Positions 15,702 to 21,513 of a stretch of 21,513 nt of DNA are shown one piece after another (within the stretch, counting starts at the first letter, position 1; each line of letters begins with the position of its first letter). The DNA is from CAZDCZ01 sp964504155 (lineage in GTDB: Bacteria > Bacteroidota > Bacteroidia > Bacteroidales > UBA12077). The notes under the pieces are model-generated. The model was not told the origin of the DNA. It ran no database searches and was given only the letters and a program-made list of their open reading frames with translations. The stretch is taken from the NCBI GenBank assembly GCA_964504155.1, contig CAZDCZ010000055.1:1-21513 (forward strand), read 5' to 3'. The position numbers were made by a program, and so were the translations under genes.

Positions 15702-18119
15702 ATGATTAGTTTTAATACCTATATGCGATTTTTAATAATTTTGTTTTTAACAATTGTTTATAATACTGTAAGTAGTCAGGAAATAAGAGTAATTGACAAA
15801 AATAATATTGGAATTAAGAATCTTGCGATTTTTAATAAGAAAGAGAATGTGTCGATAATAACAAATTCCGATGGTTATGCAAATATCGACAAATTTGATA
15901 AAAATAGTATATTATATTTTCAACATCCTTCATATAAAAATATTTCGGTTTCAAAAACAGATATTATAAATTCCGATTTTATAGTTAAAATGTACGATAG
16001 AATAATAGAATTTGACGATATTATTGTGTCGGCATATCGTTGGGAACAAAATATAAACGAGGTTCCTAATAAAATATCGAGAATTTGTGCAAAAGAAATA
16101 TTTTTTAATAATCCACAAACTAGTGCCGATTTGTTGGAGACATCAAATGAAGTATTTATTCAGAAAAGTCAACTTGGTGGAGGTAGCCCTATGATACGAG
16201 GTTTTGCTACAAATTCTGTGCTTTTAGTTGTTGATAGGGTAAGAATGAACAATGCTATTTTTCGAAGCGGAAATTTACAAAATGTTATATCGCTTGATGT
16301 AAATAGTATAGAAAGTTCTGAGATTATTTTTGGACCGGGTTCGGTTACCTATGGAAGCGATGCTTTAGGCGGTGTAATGGATTTTCATACTAAAAGAGTA
16401 AAATTATCAACTTCAGAAAAACTATTTATAAATGGAAATGCTCTTGCAAGATATTCTTCTGCAAACAAAGAAAATACTTCGCATGCCGATTTTCTTGTAA
16501 GCTCTGCAAAGTTTGGCTTATATACAAGTTATTCGTATACTATTTACGATGATTTGTTAATGGGTAAAAATGGAAATAATGAATATGTGCAAGACGAATA
16601 CGCTGCAAGAATAAATGGGATTGATACAATATTGGGAAAAGCTAATAAAAATTTACAAGTTCCTAATGCTTTTAGTCAGAGTAATTTTATACAAAAAATC
16701 AGATATCGCCCTAGCGAGAATTTCGATTTTAATTATGCTTTTCATTATTCCAAAACATCGAATATTCCACGATACGAAAGATTAATACAATATAACGATA
16801 ATGAATTAAAATATGCCGAATGGTATTACGGACCACAAATATGGATGATGAATTCTTTGAATATTAAATATTCAGATTCTAATTTATTTTTCAATGATGC
16901 AGAATTAACTCTTGCTATGCAAAATTATACAGAAAGTAGAAACGATAGAAAATTTAATAAAGAAGAACTACGTAGTAGAACAGAAAAAGTAAAAGCATAC
17001 TCATTAAATCTCGATTTTAATAAGAAAATTAATGAAGCGAGTAATATGTTTTACGGTGTTGAAGCAATATACAATAATGTAAATTCCGATGCATATAAAG
17101 AAAATATTATTGACGGAAGCCGTTATCCTACATCAACACGTTATCCTGATGGTAAAAACAACTATTATACTGTAGCTGCATATTTGAGCTACAAAAATAA
17201 TTTCTCAGATAAATATTATTTTATTAGTGGACTAAGGTATAATTATGTGAATTTGTATTCGACATTAATTGATACAACTTTTTTTAATTTTCCATTTAAC
17301 AGCATTTCATTAGAAACAAGTGCTTTTAATGGTTCGGCAGGTGTAGTTTATAAACCTGATGATACTTGGCAATTAAAAACAAATATCTCATCCGGATTTC
17401 ATGCTCCGAATATCGACGATATTGCAAAGGTTTTTGATTCGGAACCGGGAACAGTTATTGTACCTAATCCAAATTTAAAACCGGAGTATGCCTATAATCT
17501 AGATTTTGGAGTAATTAAAAGCATAAATAAAAGATGCAAAATAGAAGTCGGAGCTTTTTATACATTATTAACAAATGCAATGGTAAGGCGTGATTTTCAG
17601 TTTAACCAACAAGATTCTATAATTTACGATGGGCTAATGAGCAAAGTATCGGCTCTTGTAAATTCCGACAAAGCATATATTTATGGATTTAGTGGTAATG
17701 TAAGTGTTGAATTACCATATAATTTAATCTTTAAATCAAATATAAATTATACTCATGGCGAAGACCAAGATGGGCTTCCGTTACGTCATGTAGCACCATT
17801 GTTTGGAAAAGTTATGTTTATTTATAGAAAAGAGAAGATAAATGCATCATTGTATTTGAATTATAACGGAGAAATATCAAATAAAATGTTAGCTTTAAGT
17901 GAGCAGTCGAAAACTCACATATACGCTACCGATAACAACGGTAATCCATATTCTCCTTCATGGTATTCGGTAAATTTTATGTCGTCGTATGAAATAAGTG
18001 CGAATTTTAGTATTAATTGCGGCATAAAAAATATCTTAGATAATAGATATCGTCCGTATTCATCGGGAATTGCAGCTCCCGGACGCAATTTTATTCTTGC
18101 TGTAAGAGCTTCGTTTTAG
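15702..18119 (+). CDS. TonB-dependent outer-membrane receptor, hemoglobin/transferrin-receptor-like
   Basis: 805 residues. The signal peptide is best read from either Met1 or the in-frame Met8 (ATG at 15723; MRFLIILFLTIVYNTVSSQ); I keep the upstream ATG. A carboxypeptidase-regulatory-like domain covers about 26-95. A TonB-box-like segment (IIEFDDIIVSAYRWEQ) follows, then the plug domain (about 120-230) with SPMIRGFATNSVLLVVDRVR, GPGSVTYGSDALGG and VMDFHTK. The remainder is a 22-strand-type barrel ending in aromatic Phe805 (ILAVRASF). The segment GFHAPNIDD...NPNLKPEYAYNLDFG corresponds to the FRAP and NPDL motifs of hemoglobin/heme receptors such as HmuR, which makes heme or metal uptake plausible, though FHAP replaces FRAP. 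No SusD-like partner follows, so it is not a SusC-type glycan receptor. It uses the proton motive force via TonB-ExbBD encoded elsewhere. Substrate uncertain. Confidence 0.92.
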   Translation: MISFNTYMRFLIILFLTIVYNTVSSQEIRVIDKNNIGIKNLAIFNKKENVSIITNSDGYANIDKFDKNSILYFQHPSYKNISVSKTDIINSDFIVKMYDRIIEFDDIIVSAYRWEQNINEVPNKISRICAKEIFFNNPQTSADLLETSNEVFIQKSQLGGGSPMIRGFATNSVLLVVDRVRMNNAIFRSGNLQNVISLDVNSIESSEIIFGPGSVTYGSDALGGVMDFHTKRVKLSTSEKLFINGNALARYSSANKENTSHADFLVSSAKFGLYTSYSYTIYDDLLMGKNGNNEYVQDEYAARINGIDTILGKANKNLQVPNAFSQSNFIQKIRYRPSENFDFNYAFHYSKTSNIPRYERLIQYNDNELKYAEWYYGPQIWMMNSLNIKYSDSNLFFNDAELTLAMQNYTESRNDRKFNKEELRSRTEKVKAYSLNLDFNKKINEASNMFYGVEAIYNNVNSDAYKENIIDGSRYPTSTRYPDGKNNYYTVAAYLSYKNNFSDKYYFISGLRYNYVNLYSTLIDTTFFNFPFNSISLETSAFNGSAGVVYKPDDTWQLKTNISSGFHAPNIDDIAKVFDSEPGTVIVPNPNLKPEYAYNLDFGVIKSINKRCKIEVGAFYTLLTNAMVRRDFQFNQQDSIIYDGLMSKVSALVNSDKAYIYGFSGNVSVELPYNLIFKSNINYTHGEDQDGLPLRHVAPLFGKVMFIYRKEKINASLYLNYNGEISNKMLALSEQSKTHIYATDNNGNPYSPSWYSVNFMSSYEISANFSINCGIKNILDNRYRPYSSGIAAPGRNFILAVRASF

Positions 18120-18419
18120 CTTGTTTTTGAGCATTGAAAAATTCGTGGTAAAAGAAGAAAAACAAAACACTTAATCCGAAAAATTCACGAATTTTTAGCA
18201 ATTAAGAAATACTAACAAATTTGGAGTTTTTAAGACCCCCAAAATTTGGGTATTTCTAAATCGAGATTATCGCATTGCTTCCCACTACCCATCGCACATT
18301 TATACAATTCGTTACACTTTTGTATGAATAATGTGAGTTTAGCTTATTTAGCTATTATTAAAGTGAGTCCTTTTTTTGCAATTTTTATAACTTATTTATG
18401 TCTGCATCTTGCATATTGT
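18120..18419. other. Non-coding 300-base gap with nested inverted repeats
   Basis: No credible gene lies here. Three inverted repeats stand in series: AAAAATTCGTG (18137-18147) with CACGAATTTTT (18186-18196); AGAAATAC (18205-18212) with GTATTTCT (18250-18257), with an inner AAATTTGG/CCAAAATTT pairing; and CACATTTATACAA (18295-18307) with TTGTATGAATAATGTG (18320-18335, imperfect). The first could serve as a terminator for the TonB receptor, as it is followed by a T run. The series may be a decayed repetitive element or a structured RNA. Confidence 0.5.
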
Positions 18420-21400
18420 TTACCAACCACCACCGCTAATTGAGAATCCAATTACATAAGGCGCATCTGTTATTTGTAATGGCATAGCAATATATGGCTC
18501 GAGAATGGCATAGCCAAAAAGATTAATTCTTAACGAAATGCCGGTACTAAAAACCGGTATTCTAGCTCCTTCAATTGGAGTCCACGACAGTTTTATATTG
18601 CTATCGTTTTCCCAAGGAAAATCGTGATTCCATGCTATTCCTCCATCGAAAAATAATACAAGATCGGAATAGAAATATCTCGATTTTATTAACGATAATC
18701 TTTCGGGACCGGTAAAAGGAAAACGTATTTCGGTATTTGCTAAAAGAATTTTGTCGCCGGCTAAACTATTTATTTTAAGTCGATTATTTTTTGAATAATC
18801 TATTTTATTAAAAGCATCATAGGTATATCCTCTAATGTAGTAATTATTTCCTATGAATAATGGATATAACATATCGGTATTTCCAAAGTATCTTCCATAA
18901 TGTAAAGTTCTGAAAGCAAAACTGAATGGTTTCGTATAGAAATATTTTCTGAAATCGATAAGAATATCCCAATTGTGTAATTGTGAGAACATTTTATCTA
19001 TTTGAAAACGATACCTGTATCCACTTAAAGGAGATGTAATGCCATTAAATGAATTGTCGCCAACAAATGCAATATATGCTCTTCCAATGTTATATGAGTC
19101 AGGAGCGTCAATTTTTTGTTTGTTTTCTCCTAACCTTGCACCTCCTAAGCTATAATATGTGTTAATACTATCGATTCTGAATCCATAATGTGCATATGAG
19201 ACACCTCCTTCGAAACGTATTTTCGAAGATATTGGAAACATTCCAAAAATCGAGGCCATATCTTCAAAAATACGCATTCGTTCAATAATATAATTATCGA
19301 CAATAATATAATTGTCATCTTGTTGTAAGCTGTCGAGTTGATAATACCAATGTGATGAACGATAAGGAATATGGCTGAATGATGCGCCCCAATTATGTCG
19401 ATGTTTTTGATTTATATAAGCAAACTGTCCTCCAATATCATAAATTTCGCCATTTACCTGAAGTGTAGAAAAAATTTGATGATATTTTAGCATGTCGCTA
19501 AACAAGGTGCTAACTCCTCCTGCGGCAACAGTGCCATATTGATTTGCTCCAACGCCAAAGCCAGACGAACCTAAATATTCTAATTGAAATTTCGATTTAT
19601 AAAGTGCATTATTAAAACTATCGACATCTTGTGTTGTGTGGACATGTAAATTATTGTCAATTATGTCATATACTCTGTGTTTTCCCGGGGGTAATAATTC
19701 TGCATCGAAATTTGTTTCGTTTGATTCTATGGGAATATTAAGAAATTCGTTTGGTTTAGCATGATAAATATTATATTCATCGTTTTCGAAAAGGGTATAA
19801 GCTATTTCTCCTGTTTCTCTGGCAACACTATATGCAGGAGCAAGATCGGTAATTCCTGTAATTCCTGTTGCAAACTTTGTGAGTTTAGTTATTTGTTTCA
19901 ACTTTAAATTGTATCTGTATAAATTTCTAAAACCATCGGCATTAGAAAGGAAAAATATTGAAGTATCGAGAGGAGAATATTGAGGACTATAAATATTTGC
20001 CTTTTTCAAAAAGTCGAATATTTTTATTTTATTTGTTTTAACATTTAAAATACACAAGCGATAAGTTCCATAAATTTGTTTTTTTAAATTAGTATCCTTG
20101 CCTCGTTCCGATATAAAGGTAATATATTCTCCATTTGCCGACCAAGTTGCTTGTAAATCAGAGTAAAAATCGTTTGTTAGTTGTTTCGTTGTTTTTGTTT
20201 TGATATTATATAGAAATAAGTCGCTTTGTCCATTATTTAAACCGGTAAATAGAATAGCTTCTCCATCAGGAGACCACTCTGGATTGTTTAAAGCATCTAT
20301 CCCTTTTATCTTTATTTCGTTAATTGTTTTTACTCTTTTTTTTGAAATATCTAGTAATAATAAATTATTTGCTCCTTTTGTAAAAGTTGTTAAAACATAT
20401 TTGTCGCCTCTAGGCGACCATGCTCCGGCCGACTCTATGTAATTAAAATCGTCGATATGCGATTTGCGAATAGTACTAGTTAATTTTTTTATTATTTTTT
20501 TTGATTTTGTATCAGCTAAAAGGATATCAATAGCAATAACATTTTTATTGGCTAAGAAAATAATTTGTTTTCCATCGTTACTAAGTACCGGCGAAAGGTT
20601 AAGTGATCCTGCATTTTCTGTGCTAAATATTTTTCTTCCAATAGGAGCAATGGTGTCTTTAAGAAGAGGTTTGTAATAATCGTTTAACGATTTAGCCCAG
20701 CATTTAGAAATGCTATCAGAATTAATGTGTAATAATGTGTCGAAAGCTTTTTCCTGTCCATATCTGAAAGTGTTGTATAATAGGGGTTGCATAATACTAT
20801 CGCCCCAAACTCCCGAAAGGTATGTCAAGAATGCATGACCGTATCTGTAAGGGAAATATTCGTATTGTTTACGTGTGAGATCTTTAATGCTGGGTATGTC
20901 GTTATGAATTACAGCATCACGCATCCACATAGCGGTGCGGTTATCACGCGAGCCGATAGAAAAAAATTCGGCCATGCCTTCTATAAGCCATAAAGGGGTG
21001 TACATTATAGCTTGCATGCTTAAACTGTCGTTTTTTCTAATAAGATTATACTGAAATACATGAACCATTTCGTGCCCTAATACATGGTCGGTTTCTTTGT
21101 TCGATGCCATAATTGGTATCATAACTCTACTTCGGAATCCCTCTGTAACACCTCCTGTTCCTACTCCAATTAATCCTGATATTACTGTGGTTTGTTTAAA
21201 GTCGGCACTATTGTTATAAAGTATTATGGGACTTTCTTTTAGAGTGTCGCGAAAAATTGATGTGTGACGTAAATACCATCTTTCTGTTTGTTGTCCGAAA
21301 TTACTTTTTATCGAGTCGTTATTTAAGTAGTTGTAAATTTGGAAATGAGGTGTTTCGTAAATATTAAAATCAAATCTGTCGTACATTACCTTGTTCTGAC

Positions 21401-21482
21401 CGAAATATTGAGCATGTACATTAATGCTTAAGCTTAATAGGAAGCTTATTAATTTAAAAATGTTTTTCAAATTATTAATCAT
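18420..21482 (-). CDS. Secreted HExxH metallopeptidase fused to TolB-like propeller and Omp85-like beta barrel
   Basis: 1020 residues with a signal peptide (1-24, cleavage after VHA before QYFG). The N-terminal domain (about 30-280) has the gluzincin zinc motif HEMVH (His137, Glu138, His141) and a downstream PLWLIEGMAEFFS with Glu168 as probable third ligand, the pattern of peptidase-MA-like enzymes; all catalytic residues are present. Six WD40-like/PD40 repeats follow (about 290-590), such as GAWSPRGDKYVLTTF, PEWSPDGEAILFTGL and ATWSANGEYITFISERG, enough for a closed six-bladed TolB-type propeller. From about 630 to the end is a barrel of about 390 residues with Omp85 hallmarks: IRGY (883-886), LLANTEIRFPF, LVLFFDGGIAW and a terminal Trp. 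I see no POTRA domains. This suggests an outer-membrane-anchored protease, with the enzyme either in the periplasm or passed to the surface. Databases may label such proteins TolB-like; the true TolB/Pal role is unlikely. Start at the ATG at 21482; the upstream region is outside the window. Confidence 0.88.
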   Translation of the reverse strand: MINNLKNIFKLISFLLSLSINVHAQYFGQNKVMYDRFDFNIYETPHFQIYNYLNNDSIKSNFGQQTERWYLRHTSIFRDTLKESPIILYNNSADFKQTTVISGLIGVGTGGVTEGFRSRVMIPIMASNKETDHVLGHEMVHVFQYNLIRKNDSLSMQAIMYTPLWLIEGMAEFFSIGSRDNRTAMWMRDAVIHNDIPSIKDLTRKQYEYFPYRYGHAFLTYLSGVWGDSIMQPLLYNTFRYGQEKAFDTLLHINSDSISKCWAKSLNDYYKPLLKDTIAPIGRKIFSTENAGSLNLSPVLSNDGKQIIFLANKNVIAIDILLADTKSKKIIKKLTSTIRKSHIDDFNYIESAGAWSPRGDKYVLTTFTKGANNLLLLDISKKRVKTINEIKIKGIDALNNPEWSPDGEAILFTGLNNGQSDLFLYNIKTKTTKQLTNDFYSDLQATWSANGEYITFISERGKDTNLKKQIYGTYRLCILNVKTNKIKIFDFLKKANIYSPQYSPLDTSIFFLSNADGFRNLYRYNLKLKQITKLTKFATGITGITDLAPAYSVARETGEIAYTLFENDEYNIYHAKPNEFLNIPIESNETNFDAELLPPGKHRVYDIIDNNLHVHTTQDVDSFNNALYKSKFQLEYLGSSGFGVGANQYGTVAAGGVSTLFSDMLKYHQIFSTLQVNGEIYDIGGQFAYINQKHRHNWGASFSHIPYRSSHWYYQLDSLQQDDNYIIVDNYIIERMRIFEDMASIFGMFPISSKIRFEGGVSYAHYGFRIDSINTYYSLGGARLGENKQKIDAPDSYNIGRAYIAFVGDNSFNGITSPLSGYRYRFQIDKMFSQLHNWDILIDFRKYFYTKPFSFAFRTLHYGRYFGNTDMLYPLFIGNNYYIRGYTYDAFNKIDYSKNNRLKINSLAGDKILLANTEIRFPFTGPERLSLIKSRYFYSDLVLFFDGGIAWNHDFPWENDSNIKLSWTPIEGARIPVFSTGISLRINLFGYAILEPYIAMPLQITDAPYVIGFSISGGGW

Positions 21483-21513
21483 AATAATATTATAGAAATT
21501 TTCTTTTTCGAAT

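Noticed and set aside
15702..18119. SusC-type (starch-utilisation) receptor
   Set aside because: At 805 residues it is shorter than the usual roughly 1000-residue SusC proteins, and no SusD-like lipoprotein gene is adjacent.
18246..18443. 65-codon open frame on the + strand in the gap after the TonB receptor
   Set aside because: It has a non-ATG start, runs into the 3' end of the opposing peptidase gene, has no recognisable domain, and lies over inverted repeats. Its hydrophobic look comes from T-rich base composition.
18420..21482. Reading the large fusion protein as genuine TolB of the Tol-Pal system
   Set aside because: Only the propeller is TolB-like; the HExxH domain, the barrel, the length and the lack of tolA/tolQ/tolR/pal neighbours all argue against it.
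1..21513. tRNA, rRNA, CRISPR array, transposase or phage genes
   Set aside because: Looked for cloverleaf-like stems with CCA/TTCGA signals, regularly spaced direct repeats, and DDE or integrase motifs in the translations; none was seen.

Overview
The window reads as chromosomal DNA of a low-GC member of the Bacteroidota, probably Bacteroidales/Marinilabiliales-like (an inference; no rRNA or marker gene is present). The pointers are a TonB-dependent receptor, a two-component propeller sensor kinase, DUF5723- and FadL-type outer-membrane proteins, a GEVED-domain secreted protease, weak Shine-Dalgarno signals and promoter-like TAnnTTTG boxes. Eight complete protein genes and one truncated gene fill most of the sequence. 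I see no tRNA, rRNA, CRISPR array, transposase or phage gene.

Layout. 1-1907 (-): secreted papain-family protease with a DUF333 N-terminal domain and a GEVED C-terminal domain, cut by the window edge. 2148-6538 (+): a two-gene signalling unit, a LytTR response regulator followed by a 1226-residue propeller/PAS/HisKA sensor kinase. 6581-7591 (-): a formimidoylglutamase (hutG) standing alone, converging on the kinase. 7647-7737: a short inverted-repeat element. 7798-9378 (-): FadL/OmpP1-type outer-membrane transporter with a possible promoter and palindromic operator. 9632-15509 (-): a tight three-gene operon (membrane-anchored propeller-like protein, lipoprotein, DUF5723 barrel) closed by a strong intrinsic terminator. 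15702-18119 (+): TonB-dependent receptor, divergent from that operon. 18120-18419: a non-coding stretch with nested inverted repeats. 18420-21482 (-): a large fusion of an HExxH metallopeptidase, a six-bladed TolB-like propeller and an Omp85-like beta barrel.

Taken together the region is dominated by cell-envelope functions: three or four outer-membrane barrels, a lipoprotein with a possible surface-export signal, a secreted protease and an envelope-spanning sensor. Only HutG is a cytoplasmic metabolic enzyme. The most interesting protein is the peptidase-propeller-Omp85 fusion. Its architecture recalls the type Vd autotransporters, which join an enzyme to an Omp85 barrel, but with a protease and a propeller instead of a patatin and a POTRA domain. 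The three-gene envelope operon of unknown function and the kinase/LytTR pairing come next.
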